From the NCBI GenBank assembly GCA_900544875.1, contig UQWS01000015.1, positions 1-47,868 of the forward strand: 47,868 nt of DNA, given 5' to 3'. Both the position numbers and the translations under genes were made by a program. Shown here piece after piece: positions 7,793 through 17,376 of this stretch (its first letter is position 1; every line of letters starts with the position of its first letter). The notes below the pieces were generated by a model, which had not been told where the DNA came from, did no database searches, and saw only the letters and a list, made by a program, of their open reading frames with translations. This DNA comes from an uncultured Collinsella sp. GTDB taxonomy: Bacteria; Actinomycetota; Coriobacteriia; Coriobacteriales; Coriobacteriaceae.

Positions 7793-9946
7793 TTATTGAA
7801 CTTTGCTGGCGAACTCGAGGTATTGCATGCGCTGCAGCTTGTCGATCGTCGAGGCGTATGGGCTGTCTTCAGATTCCAAGTCGTAGCGCAGCCCGTCGGC
7901 ACCAAGATAGCCGGCGACATTGATGGTGGGCACATCTGACCTTGTTGCAAGCAGGGCCTTTTGATAGTCAGTGAGCGGGGCGCCGATCTTATTAAGGGTA
8001 ATAGCTGCAATCTCGTTTGCCCCGACGGTGTCGTAGACGTTGAGCTCGGTATTGCCGGCGATTTCATAGTTAGCCCAGACGAAATAGGTCGACTGATAGA
8101 TACGGAAAGCGTGGCTTGCCGTATCTTCCTGAGGGTACAGCTCGTCGTTGAGAGTCGTTGCGGCGCTCGGCTGATGGTCGCCAAAAAAGACAAGAACAAC
8201 CGGTCTGCCGATATTGCGGAGCTCGTTGATAAAGTACTCGAGGTCCCGGTCGGATGCATTGATGCAGGTGAGATAGGTATTGAGCGCGCTATTGGCGCCC
8301 TCGCTGGCTCCCTCGACCCAATAGTTTGTCAGCTCTTCGGCGGGAACGGTGCCATAGTCGTAGCCGCCGTGATTTTGCATCGTGACGTCAAAGATGAACT
8401 GCGGGGCTTCGTCGGTTCTGAGCAGGTCGAGTATCTTGTCGTAGGTGGCGTAGTCGCATACGCCGGCATGGTAATAGGGCGCACCTTCGAAATCGCCGAT
8501 TGAAAGAAAGTCTCCAAAACCCAGCTGCTGATAGATTTTATCTCGATGGTAGTTGACGGGGTTTTGCGGGTGCATAGCGGTAGTGGTATACCCAAGCTCT
8601 TTAAGGTCCTTTGCCAGGCTGTTGACGCCATTCATCTGATACAGCTGATAGGGGATTTTGCCTAATCCGACAAAGGCCGTTGTCGCTCCGGTCAAAAATT
8701 CGAATTCGGAGTTCGCCGTTCCGCCACCGGTGACCGAAGCGAGCATGGTGCCGCGAACAAGTGTGTCGGGAAGCGAGTTGTAGAATGCGGGACCGGTGTA
8801 CCCGGCCGCCTGGAGCTGCTCAAAGCACGAAAGGTCGCTAAAACTCTCGTTCATGACGGCAACAATCGTCGGCTTGATTTCATTGAACTGGGCAACGGCC
8901 GCCGCGCGCTGCTCGCTCGAGCCATACGTGCTGTCGTAGGCGGCGGCGAGCTCCTGCTCGATGCTCTGCGCCTCATCGGGCGTATAGTCTTCGGGCTTTT
9001 CAATGGGCAACTCGTTGACCATTTCGGTGAACGAAGTGATAAAACCCTGAGACGCATACGTGGTGATGGGCTGCCAACGGTCAAATCCAAAATCCAGCGA
9101 CTGCTCCAAGTCGATGTTGGAAAAGCCCAAGAGCCCCACAACGGTCACTAGCAGAAAAGCGCAGAGGTTAGCGGCGATTGCGGGGAAGACATGGGCGGGC
9201 GTACGGAGCTTTCGCGGTCGGATAAGCGAAAGAAGCCCCAGGGAAATCTCCAGCAGGGCGAGTGAGGTTACGATTCCTGCAGTGAAGGTGAACTCATATC
9301 CCTCACTTACTTCCATTGCGGTGCCCAATGCCAAAATGTCGCTCGGCAGGATGGCCTCGCCTTTAAACGTTATGACGAAGTGCTCGGCAATGCCAAGGGT
9401 ACAACAGACGACGGGCACGAGGGCCATGACTCCTCCATGACGCTGTCCCAGCAAATAAAGGGAGAGCAGAACCGTCGCGAGCAGCCCAACGGAAAACCCG
9501 AATGAGTTGGCGGGAATGCGATAGAACGTTTCGTTGCAGGCCATTTCGAGTGAAACGAACGAGAGCGCTGAAACAGCGGCGACGACAAGGATGTCGCGGC
9601 AAATACAGGCAACCGTTCCCGTCGCAAGATCGGTTTGGTCGATAAGTCCCGAAACCAAGGGCTCGACAAGAAGTATGACGGCGGCAGCACCGAGCGCCGA
9701 ATAAGAAAGGACCCATAGGGAACAGTCCTCATTTACGAGCAATTGATTCGTAATCCATGCAGCTACCATGCCGAGCGGGATGAGGAGCATCGCGCACCAA
9801 AAGACGCGGGCAATGGGCGGTTTTTCGTTGTGTTTGATTGAAAAATACACGCGCACGACGACGGCGGCCACGATAAGGACGGCGATGAATATGGGCAGAT
9901 TGGCCATGCCACTCGAAGTGATTTCAAGGGGGATATCTTCGGTCAT
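7793..9946 (-). CDS. LtaS-like membrane phosphoglycerol transferase (sulfatase fold)
   Basis: Membrane enzyme of the lipoteichoic acid synthase / MdoB group, which moves glycerol phosphate from phosphatidylglycerol to a polymer outside the cell. The first 290 or so residues hold several hydrophobic segments. The extracytoplasmic alkaline-phosphatase fold follows: a metal-ligand glutamate in NESFSD, the nucleophile threonine in GGGTANSEFEF, a histidine in MQNHGGYD, and Asp-His in FFGDHQPS. Length 717 aa is in the range for the family. The product could be lipoteichoic acid or another phosphoglycerol-decorated glycan; the sequence does not decide. Start: ATG at 9946 with AGAGG upstream. It stands alone, with divergent uvrA on one side and the mrp promoter on the other. 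Confidence 0.87.
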   Translation of the reverse strand: MTEDIPLEITSSGMANLPIFIAVLIVAAVVVRVYFSIKHNEKPPIARVFWCAMLLIPLGMVAAWITNQLLVNEDCSLWVLSYSALGAAAVILLVEPLVSGLIDQTDLATGTVACICRDILVVAAVSALSFVSLEMACNETFYRIPANSFGFSVGLLATVLLSLYLLGQRHGGVMALVPVVCCTLGIAEHFVITFKGEAILPSDILALGTAMEVSEGYEFTFTAGIVTSLALLEISLGLLSLIRPRKLRTPAHVFPAIAANLCAFLLVTVVGLLGFSNIDLEQSLDFGFDRWQPITTYASQGFITSFTEMVNELPIEKPEDYTPDEAQSIEQELAAAYDSTYGSSEQRAAAVAQFNEIKPTIVAVMNESFSDLSCFEQLQAAGYTGPAFYNSLPDTLVRGTMLASVTGGGTANSEFEFLTGATTAFVGLGKIPYQLYQMNGVNSLAKDLKELGYTTTAMHPQNPVNYHRDKIYQQLGFGDFLSIGDFEGAPYYHAGVCDYATYDKILDLLRTDEAPQFIFDVTMQNHGGYDYGTVPAEELTNYWVEGASEGANSALNTYLTCINASDRDLEYFINELRNIGRPVVLVFFGDHQPSAATTLNDELYPQEDTASHAFRIYQSTYFVWANYEIAGNTELNVYDTVGANEIAAITLNKIGAPLTDYQKALLATRSDVPTINVAGYLGADGLRYDLESEDSPYASTIDKLQRMQYLEFASKVQ

Positions 9947-10064
9947 GGACGTTCCTCTGTTACAGCAAATTAAGTTCAGTTTTAGATTACTCTAACCTTT
10001 CCACGGCATTTCGAGAAACAAAGCACCCGACACGCAAAGCAAAAGGTCTGCGAATCTTGTATTA

Positions 10065-10078
10065 CGAACATCTGTGCG
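10065..10078 (+). promoter_or_regulatory. LexA-box-like site upstream of uvrA
   Basis: CGAACATCTGTGCG matches the Gram-positive/actinobacterial LexA consensus (CGAAC, four bases, GTTCG or GTTYC) at all but about two positions. It lies 61 bases before the uvrA start, between uvrA and the divergent LtaS-like gene. uvrA is a classical SOS gene. Prediction only. Confidence 0.45.
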
Positions 10079-10139
10079 CGTTGAGTGCGTTAAACTCATC
10101 GACAGTGTGATTTGAGGTTATAGGAGGCAAGGAGCTTCC

Positions 10140-13019
10140 ATGTCTGATTCTTCTATCGTTATCCGTGGTGCGCGCGAACACAACCTCCGTGATATCGATG
10201 TTTCCATTCCGCGTGACCAACTCGTGGTCATTACCGGTCTTTCTGGCTCGGGCAAGAGTTCGCTGGCATTTGACACTATCTATGCCGAGGGCCAGCGTCG
10301 ATACGTCGAGAGCCTTTCGAGTTATGCGCGCCAGTTCTTGGGCCAGATGGACAAGCCCGACCTGGATTCGATTGACGGCCTTTCGCCGGCTGTCTCAATT
10401 GATCAAAAGACGACATCCAAGAACCCGCGCTCGACGGTGGGCACCGTAACCGAGATTTATGACTACCTGCGACTGCTGTTTGCTCGCGTCGGTACGCCGC
10501 ACTGCCCCGAGTGCGGTCGGGTTATCGAGCGCCAAACCACCGACCAGGTCGCCGATAAGGTCCTGGCGGCGGGAGAGGGTCGTCGTGCGTTTGTGCTGGC
10601 ACCGGTGGTGCGCGGGCGAAAAGGCGAGTACACCAAACTGTTTGAGGACCTTCGCGCCGAGGGCTTTAGCCGCGTGCGTGTCGACGGCGAGGTTCGCTCG
10701 CTTGATGACTCTATCGATTTGGATAAGAAATTCAAACACGATATCGAGGTCGTGGTCGACCGCATCGTGATTCGCGAGAACTCGCTGGGCCGTATTGCCG
10801 AGTCCGTTGAACAGGCGACTGCGCTGGCGCACGGCAATGTGAACGTATACTTGCTGCCCGACCGCGACGCTCCCGAGGGGACCGAAGGCGAGTTGCTGGA
10901 GTATTCGCTGGCGTTAGCGTGCCCGGAGCATGGGCACTCCATCGATGACCTGCAGCCGCGTGATTTCTCGTTCAACGCGCCCTATGGCGCGTGCCCCGAG
11001 TGCGATGGCCTGGGCTTTAAGAAGACGGTCGATGCCGAGGCCCTAATCGAAGACCCCTCGAAGTCGATCGCCGACGGGGTTTTTGGCAGCCTGTTTGGCA
11101 ACTCTAACTACTATCCGCAGATTTTCGCTGCGGTCTGCAAACACTTTAAGGTGAGCGTCGATACGCCGTGGGAGGATCTGCCTCCGCGGGTGCGTCGCGC
11201 GTTTTTAGACGGCATGGGCGACCAGAAGATTTCGGTCGACTATCAAAAGCTCGATGGGCGCCGTAGCCAGTGGGACACCAAGTTCTCGGGCGTGCGCAAT
11301 ATCCTGTACGAGCGCTATACCGAGACGACGAATGAGAACACCAAGGCGCGCTTGGAGAAGTACATCCGCGAGGAGCCGTGCTCGAGTTGCCATGGTGCTC
11401 GTCTGCGCCCCGAGATGCTCGCCGTTACCGTAGGCGGTAAGTCCATTTACGAGGTCTGCTGTCTATCGTGCCGCGAGTCGCTCGAGTTTTTTGAGGACTT
11501 GGAGCTTACCGAGCGCCAACAATTTATCGGCGGGCGCATCGTTAAGGAAATCCTGGAGCGCCTGCGCTTTCTGGTCGATGTCGGACTCGACTATCTGACC
11601 CTCGACCGTGCCTCGGCGACGCTTTCCGGAGGCGAGGCCCAGCGCATTCGCCTGGCAACGCAGATCGGCGCCGGCCTCATGGGTGTCCTGTACATTTTGG
11701 ACGAGCCGTCGATCGGCCTCCATCAGCGCGATAACGAGCGCCTGATCAAGACGCTTGAGCGCCTGCGCGATATCGGCAATACCGTCATCGTCGTCGAGCA
11801 TGATGAGGATACGATTCGTGCTGCCGACTATGTGATCGACATGGGCCCCGGTGCGGGCGTGAACGGCGGACACGTGGTCGCCGCGGGAACGCCTGCCGAT
11901 ATCATGGCGTGCCCCGATTCGATGACGGGTGCTTACCTGACCGGCAAGCGAATGATTCGGGTTCCCGATGAACGCCGCAAGCCCGGTCGTGGCTGCCTTA
12001 AGATCACGGGCGCCCGCGCCAATAACCTCAAAAACGTTACCGCCAAGATCGAGTTTGGTACGCTTACGGTTGTTACCGGCGTGTCGGGATCGGGCAAGAG
12101 CTCCCTGGTTACCGACACCATTGCGCCTGCCCTTACGAATGCCATTCACCGTTCGACGCGCCCTGTGGGTCCGTACAAAAAGCTCGAGGGTATCGAGTGC
12201 ATCGATAAGGTGATCGACATTGACCAGTCGCCGATCGGCCGTACACCGCGTTCCAATCCCGCTACGTACATTGGCCTGTGGGATGATCTGCGCGCGCTGT
12301 TTGCGAGCACACCGGAGTCGAAGGCACGCGGCTACTCGCCGGGACGTTTCTCCTTCAACGTGAGTGGCGGGCGCTGTGAGGCGTGCAAGGGCGACGGACA
12401 AATTAAGATCGAGATGCACTTCCTTCCCGATATCTATGTCCCCTGTGAGGTCTGCGGCGGCAAACGCTATAACCGCGAGACGCTTGAGGTCACCTACCGT
12501 GGTAAGACCATCTCGGACGTGCTCGACATGAGCGTCACCGAGGCACTGGCCTTCTTTGGGAATATCCCGCAGATTAAGCGCAAGCTCCAGACGCTGTACG
12601 ATGTAGGCTTGGGCTACGTGAGCCTGGGCCAGCCCGCTACGACGCTCTCGGGCGGCGAGGCGCAGCGTGTGAAGCTCGCCAAGGAGCTTCATCGACGCCA
12701 GACGGGCAAGACGTTCTATATTTTGGATGAGCCGACGACCGGCCTTCATTTTGAGGACGTCCGCCAGCTGCTCGATGTGCTGCAGCGCTTGGTCGATGCG
12801 GGCAACACGGTGCTGGTGATTGAACACAACCTTGATGTCATCAAGGTTGCCGACCGCCTGATCGATATGGGTCCCGAGGGCGGTAACGGCGGCGGAACCG
12901 TCGTGGTTTCGGGCACACCGGAGCAGGTTGCGGACTGTCCGCAGAGTTATACGGGCAAGTTTTTGGCGCCGTTGCTCAGGCGTGACCGGGAGCGTCAGGC
13001 TCAACTTGATGCTCAATAA
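10140..13019 (+). CDS. uvrA: excinuclease ABC subunit A
   Basis: Damage-recognition ATPase of nucleotide excision repair. The 959-residue protein contains two ABC modules: Walker A GLSGSGKS (33-40) and GVSGSGKSS (near 651), and two LSGGEAQR signatures (near 496 and 838). It also has zinc-binding cysteine pairs, CPEC near residue 122, CPEC/CSSC in the first half, and CEAC...CEVC near 747-777. All catalytic features are intact. Start: ATG with TAGGAGGCAAGGAG upstream. Likely transcribed alone from the intergenic region and ended by the hairpin at 13041-13069. Confidence 0.99.
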   Translation: MSDSSIVIRGAREHNLRDIDVSIPRDQLVVITGLSGSGKSSLAFDTIYAEGQRRYVESLSSYARQFLGQMDKPDLDSIDGLSPAVSIDQKTTSKNPRSTVGTVTEIYDYLRLLFARVGTPHCPECGRVIERQTTDQVADKVLAAGEGRRAFVLAPVVRGRKGEYTKLFEDLRAEGFSRVRVDGEVRSLDDSIDLDKKFKHDIEVVVDRIVIRENSLGRIAESVEQATALAHGNVNVYLLPDRDAPEGTEGELLEYSLALACPEHGHSIDDLQPRDFSFNAPYGACPECDGLGFKKTVDAEALIEDPSKSIADGVFGSLFGNSNYYPQIFAAVCKHFKVSVDTPWEDLPPRVRRAFLDGMGDQKISVDYQKLDGRRSQWDTKFSGVRNILYERYTETTNENTKARLEKYIREEPCSSCHGARLRPEMLAVTVGGKSIYEVCCLSCRESLEFFEDLELTERQQFIGGRIVKEILERLRFLVDVGLDYLTLDRASATLSGGEAQRIRLATQIGAGLMGVLYILDEPSIGLHQRDNERLIKTLERLRDIGNTVIVVEHDEDTIRAADYVIDMGPGAGVNGGHVVAAGTPADIMACPDSMTGAYLTGKRMIRVPDERRKPGRGCLKITGARANNLKNVTAKIEFGTLTVVTGVSGSGKSSLVTDTIAPALTNAIHRSTRPVGPYKKLEGIECIDKVIDIDQSPIGRTPRSNPATYIGLWDDLRALFASTPESKARGYSPGRFSFNVSGGRCEACKGDGQIKIEMHFLPDIYVPCEVCGGKRYNRETLEVTYRGKTISDVLDMSVTEALAFFGNIPQIKRKLQTLYDVGLGYVSLGQPATTLSGGEAQRVKLAKELHRRQTGKTFYILDEPTTGLHFEDVRQLLDVLQRLVDAGNTVLVIEHNLDVIKVADRLIDMGPEGGNGGGTVVVSGTPEQVADCPQSYTGKFLAPLLRRDRERQAQLDAQ

Positions 13020-13040
13020 ATAGGCGATTCAGTTTATGGA

Positions 13041-13069
13041 CGCCATCGACTCCTTGTGATTCGATGGCG
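13041..13069 (+). terminator. hairpin after uvrA
   Basis: A perfect 9-bp stem (CGCCATCGA with TCGATGGCG) has an 11-base loop. Only CTTGCT follows rather than a T tract, so termination would be weak or Rho-assisted. Confidence 0.5.
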
Positions 13070-13108
13070 CTTGCTGTGCCGAAGTGACGTATGCAGTCGA
13101 ATTGGACA

Positions 13109-13114
13109 TATACT
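13109..13114 (+). promoter_or_regulatory. -10-like box before ybaK
   Basis: TATACT lies 38 bases before the ybaK start. GTGACG at 13084-13089 could be a -35 box, but the 19-base spacer is long. Confidence 0.3.
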
Positions 13115-13151
13115 TAATCCTTACGTCCGAATGCGAGAGAAAGGATATGTC

Positions 13152-13652
13152 ATGGCAAAGGCTGTAAAGACGCCAAAAACCAATGCGATGCGCGAGCTGG
13201 AAAGTGCCGGCATTTCCTATGTTCTACATACGTACGAAGACGATGGTGATGAGTCGGTGGGCCTGGGGGTTGCGATTTCGGAGCAGCTTGGCGAGGAGCC
13301 CGGTCAAGGATTTAAGACTTTGGTCTGCGTGACACCGTCCAACGACTATGTCGTGTGCTGCATCCCTGTTGCCGACGAGCTCGATCTAAAGTCCGCCGCG
13401 CGTGCCGCGGGGGAGAAGTCCTTGGCCATGATGCATGTGAAGGATTTGCTTGCGGCGACTGGCTACGTTCGCGGCGGCTGCAGCCCGGTCGGTATGAAAA
13501 AACGCTACCGGACGCTCATTGATGAGACATGCGTCCTTTGGGATACCATTTTTATTTCGGGAGGCAAGCGTGGTTATCAGCTCGAGCTTGCACCCGATGA
13601 TTTAATTGCATTTTGCGGGGCGACGGTTGCCGCGATTACGAGAGAGGACTGA
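13152..13652 (+). CDS. ybaK: Cys-tRNA(Pro)/Cys-tRNA(Cys) deacylase, YbaK family
   Basis: Probable trans-editing enzyme that hydrolyses cysteine mischarged on tRNA-Pro. The 166-residue protein is a single YbaK/EbsC domain: KTNAMRELESAGISY at the start, FKTLVC strand near residue 55, and the GGCSPVGMKKRY segment (near 111-122) that carries the conserved GxxSP and lysine of the family. Start: ATG at 13152, eight bases after GAGAAAGGA; the frame opens 32 codons earlier but without a ribosome binding site. Three bases separate it from murJ, so the two and uvrC probably form one transcript. Confidence 0.9.
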   Translation: MAKAVKTPKTNAMRELESAGISYVLHTYEDDGDESVGLGVAISEQLGEEPGQGFKTLVCVTPSNDYVVCCIPVADELDLKSAARAAGEKSLAMMHVKDLLAATGYVRGGCSPVGMKKRYRTLIDETCVLWDTIFISGGKRGYQLELAPDDLIAFCGATVAAITRED

Positions 13653-13655
13653 GCG

Positions 13656-15338
13656 ATGCCGCAGGAAGAATTGAAGTGCGGAGCTCATTTTGCAAAAGAA
13701 TCTGCGCTTCAGACGCCCTCATCCGAAGCTTCTTCGTCGCGAGATGACACTGACGACATGGGCTCGTCGGACTACTCCACGGTTGGTCGTTCCGCCGGGC
13801 TTATGACCATCCTGACCATCGTGTCTCGCGTTACCGGTTTTATCCGAACGTGGGCAATGGCGGCCGCTATTGGCATGTCGCTACTCTCGTCCTCCTATCA
13901 GGTCGCCAACAACCTGCCCAATATGCTCTACGAACTCGTGATGGGCGGCATGCTCGTGACGGCGTTTTTGCCCGTGTACATGGGCGTGAGGCGTGAGCAG
14001 GGTCGCGAGGCCTCGAACGAGTACGTGGGCAACCTGCTCGGCATTCTGCTTTTAGTGCTGGGTGGCATTTCGTTGCTGGGGACCGTGTTCGCCCCGGGCT
14101 TTATCTGGACGCAATCGTTCCTTTCGGGTGACGGCGGCAGCATGGATACCGCTGCGTTCATGTTCCGTTTCTTTGCCATCCAGATTCTGTTTTATGGTTT
14201 GGGCTCGGTGTTCTCGGGCGTTCTCAACGCACACCGCGACTACTTCTGGTCGACGTTTGCCCCGGTCCTCAACAATGTGATCGTCATTGCGAGCTTTATG
14301 GGCTTTGCGCCCGTGTCCGCACAGTTTGGCGAACGTGCCGGCATCATCTTGATTGCGGCCGGTACGACCCTCGGTGTCTTTGTTCAGATGGCTTGTCAGA
14401 TCCCCGCGCTTGGCAAGCACGGCGTGCATCCCCATATCCATATCGACTTTAAGGACCCCGCACTGCGCCAGACGATTGCGCTCGGTATCCCGACGCTGCT
14501 CGCTACGGTGTGCATGTTTGTCTCGACTTCTATCACGAACGCTGCCGCGCTGGTGGTCCAGCCCGAGACCGGTCCTTCCGTCATCGCCTATGCGCGCCTG
14601 TGGTACACGCTGCCCTACGCGCTGATTGCCGCCTCGCTTTCGACGGCGCTCTATACCGAGCTCTCTCACGACGCACAGGAGAAGGATTATGACAGCGTTC
14701 GCACGGGCATTTCGCGTGGCGTCGCCCAGATGCTGTTCTTCCTGGTTCCGTTCGCGCTGTACCTGATTGTCTTCGCGCGTCCGCTCAACATGATCTACTG
14801 CGCTGGCAAGTTCGATGAGTCCGGCGTGGCGCTGGTGTCCGAGTTCCTTGTCTACCTGGCGTTCTCGCTGCCGCTCTACGGCGTGGTCGTGCTGATGCAG
14901 AAGAGCTTCTCTGCCTTGCTCGACATGAAGCCCTATAGCCGCTATTGCCTGTATTCCGCCATCGGCCAGGCCGGCTCGGTTCTGCTGTTTGGCGTTGTGC
15001 TGGGCTTCGGTATGCCGGCAATCGCGCTTTCGTATGTCGTCGACTACGTGATCTTGGTCGGTTGCTCGCTGTGGTGGCTGCGTCGTCGTCTGCGTGGTCT
15101 TCAGGTTAAATCTATCCTGCATGGCGGTTTCTTTGGCCTTTTGCTCGGTGGCCTGGGTGCTGCCGCAGGCGCCGGCGTCATGTGGGCGCTTGAGCACTTT
15201 GTCGGGGCACTTGGCGGCTCGATTCTGATTACTCTTGGCTACGTTTGCGTTGCGGGTGTCGTCTCGCTTGCTGTTACCTTTGGCCTTGCCGTCGTCCTTA
15301 AGATGCCCGAGGTCTCGGCGCTGATTCGTCGCAAGTAG
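13656..15338 (+). CDS. murJ: lipid II flippase MurJ (MviN family)
   Basis: Polytopic membrane protein expected to flip the peptidoglycan precursor lipid II across the membrane. After a hydrophilic N-terminus of about 45 residues come many hydrophobic segments (MurJ has 14). The family motif is seen in TILTIVSRVTGFIRTWAMA with the conserved arginine, followed by NNLPNMLYELVMGGMLVTAF. Length 560 aa is normal once the N-terminal extension is allowed for. It has no C-terminal kinase-like domain of the mycobacterial kind. The stop codon abuts the GTG start of uvrC. Confidence 0.95.
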   Translation: MPQEELKCGAHFAKESALQTPSSEASSSRDDTDDMGSSDYSTVGRSAGLMTILTIVSRVTGFIRTWAMAAAIGMSLLSSSYQVANNLPNMLYELVMGGMLVTAFLPVYMGVRREQGREASNEYVGNLLGILLLVLGGISLLGTVFAPGFIWTQSFLSGDGGSMDTAAFMFRFFAIQILFYGLGSVFSGVLNAHRDYFWSTFAPVLNNVIVIASFMGFAPVSAQFGERAGIILIAAGTTLGVFVQMACQIPALGKHGVHPHIHIDFKDPALRQTIALGIPTLLATVCMFVSTSITNAAALVVQPETGPSVIAYARLWYTLPYALIAASLSTALYTELSHDAQEKDYDSVRTGISRGVAQMLFFLVPFALYLIVFARPLNMIYCAGKFDESGVALVSEFLVYLAFSLPLYGVVVLMQKSFSALLDMKPYSRYCLYSAIGQAGSVLLFGVVLGFGMPAIALSYVVDYVILVGCSLWWLRRRLRGLQVKSILHGGFFGLLLGGLGAAAGAGVMWALEHFVGALGGSILITLGYVCVAGVVSLAVTFGLAVVLKMPEVSALIRRK

Positions 15339-17285
15339 GTGCGCGTGGCCGGTCACGACAACATTCCAACGCTTGCCGAGCAGGTTTCGCGCGTTCCTAC
15401 GCAGCCCGGCTGCTACCTTTGGAAAGACGCCAAGGGCGATGTCATCTACGTGGGCAAGGCGAAAAACCTGCGCGCCCGTATGCGTCAGTACGTGACGCTG
15501 CAGGACGAGCGCCAGAAGATCCCGCTGATGATGCAGCTGGTGGCGAGCTTTGACTATATCGTGGTGGAGACCGAGCACGAGGCGTTGGTGCTCGAGCGCA
15601 ATTTGATTGGTCAGTACCATCCGTACTTTAACGTCGACCTCAAGGATGACAAGAGCTACCCCTTTATCGCCATTACAAAGGGCGACCTGTATCCCGCTAT
15701 CAAATACACGCGTGAGCGTCATAAGCCGGGAACGCGCTATTTTGGACCTTATACCGATAGCCGCGCGGCACGTGAGACGATAGATACGCTGCGCAAGGTT
15801 ATCCCCATCTGCTCCGCATCCTGTGCGGAGTGGCGTCGTTGTCGCCGTATCGTCGAGTCCCACAAGGGCGAGGAAGACATCGTCAATATGATTTGCGCGC
15901 AAAACGGGCGCCCCTGCTTTGACTACCATGTCGGGCGCGGCCCGGGTGCGTGTGTCGGCGTGATTTCCCCGGCAGACTATGCCAAGAACGTCAAGCGTGT
16001 CGAGCGCTTTTTGTCGGGCCATCGCAAGGATGTCGTCGATGAGCTGACCTCCGAGATGACGGATGCCGCTGAGGCGCTCGACTTTGAGCGCGCGGCACGC
16101 GTCAAACGTCGTTTGGAGGTCATCAGGGGTCTGGACGATCGTCAGCAAGTCGTTTTTCCCTCCAGTGTCGATATAGATGTCATCGGTTTCTATCGCGAGG
16201 AGACCATCTCCGCCGCTTGCGTCTTCGTCGTTCGCGAGGGCCGAACAGTTCGCACCTGCGAGTTCATTCTCGACAAGGGTCTTGATGTTGACGAGGAAGA
16301 GCTCCAGTCGGGCTTTCTTAAGCGCTATTACGACGAGACGGCTGATATTCCAGCTGAGGTCAACCTTTCCGTCGATCTTGAGGATGCGGAAGCGCTGGGG
16401 GAGTGGCTTGCGGGCAAGCGTGAGCGTTCCTGCCATCTCCATAGGCCGCAGCGTGGCGAAAAGCACCGTCTGCTCGATATGGCATCCAAAAATGCGCGCC
16501 ATGCCCTCATGCGCTACATGATGCGAACGGGGTACGCTGACGACCGCACCAATCAAGCGCTCCTGGAGCTCGAAAGTGCGTTGGCGCTGCCATCGCCGCC
16601 GTTGCGTATCGAGTGCTTCGATATCTCTACACTGCATGGCACCTTTACGGTCGCCTCGATGGTGGTGTTTACCAACGGGCGCGCCGACAAGAGTCAGTAT
16701 CGTCGTTTTAAAATTCAGGCCGAATTGGACGAGGCAAACGACTTCGTGTCGATGTCCGAGGTTTTGGGACGACGTTATGCTCCCGAGCGCATGGCCGACG
16801 AGCGCTTTGGCTCGCGCCCCGATTTGCTCGTTGTCGATGGCGGTAAGCCGCAATTGACCGCTGCGATCAAGCAACTTGAGGCTCTTGGGCTCGATATACC
16901 AGTTTGCGGCTTGGCAAAGGCCGATGAGGAGGTTTTCGTGCCTTGGGACGAGACTCCCGTCGTGCTGCCGACCGGGTCCGCGTCGCTCTATCTAATTAAA
17001 CAGGTGCGCGATGAATCGCACCGTTTTGCCATCACGTTCCATCGCGAATTGCGCGATAAAGCCATGACGGTTTCGGTACTCGATGACGTTCCAGGCGTGG
17101 GACCCACCAGAAAACGTGCCCTTATGCGCCATTTTGGCTCGATGAAGCGTTTGCGCGCGGCGAGCGAGCAAGAGATCGCGGAAGTTCGAGGCGTTCCGGC
17201 CGATGTCGCCAAAGCGGTTCACGAGGCGCTCGTTGCATGGAATGCCGAGCGCGCCGAGGCGGCGGCTGGCCATTCCGATAGCTAA
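15339..17285 (+). CDS. uvrC: excinuclease ABC subunit C
   Basis: Dual-incision nuclease of nucleotide excision repair. Domains in order: GIY-YIG nuclease (about 21-100, with GCYLWKDAKGDVIYVGKAKN), a cysteine-rich stretch, a UVR domain that binds UvrB (about 230-265, ALDFERAARVKRRLE), an RNase H-like endonuclease domain with the ECFDIS segment (near 423) and VVDGGKPQL (near 500), and C-terminal helix-hairpin-helix motifs (VPGVGPTRKRAL and VRGVPADVAKAV). The cysteine region differs from the usual C-x-C-x-C-x-C Fe-S pattern: GRGPGAC stands where GRCxxPC is normal, and there is an insertion with an extra Cys. Start: GTG at 15339, directly after the murJ stop; a second GTG two codons on is also possible. 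Confidence 0.97.
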   Translation: MRVAGHDNIPTLAEQVSRVPTQPGCYLWKDAKGDVIYVGKAKNLRARMRQYVTLQDERQKIPLMMQLVASFDYIVVETEHEALVLERNLIGQYHPYFNVDLKDDKSYPFIAITKGDLYPAIKYTRERHKPGTRYFGPYTDSRAARETIDTLRKVIPICSASCAEWRRCRRIVESHKGEEDIVNMICAQNGRPCFDYHVGRGPGACVGVISPADYAKNVKRVERFLSGHRKDVVDELTSEMTDAAEALDFERAARVKRRLEVIRGLDDRQQVVFPSSVDIDVIGFYREETISAACVFVVREGRTVRTCEFILDKGLDVDEEELQSGFLKRYYDETADIPAEVNLSVDLEDAEALGEWLAGKRERSCHLHRPQRGEKHRLLDMASKNARHALMRYMMRTGYADDRTNQALLELESALALPSPPLRIECFDISTLHGTFTVASMVVFTNGRADKSQYRRFKIQAELDEANDFVSMSEVLGRRYAPERMADERFGSRPDLLVVDGGKPQLTAAIKQLEALGLDIPVCGLAKADEEVFVPWDETPVVLPTGSASLYLIKQVRDESHRFAITFHRELRDKAMTVSVLDDVPGVGPTRKRALMRHFGSMKRLRAASEQEIAEVRGVPADVAKAVHEALVAWNAERAEAAAGHSDS

Positions 17286-17376
17286 ACACGAGCCTAAACA
17301 ACTGATATACATGATTGCGCGATTTTCAACCATTTATTTCGCCATGATTGCCTGCTGGTTTCGGGTTTTATTAACG

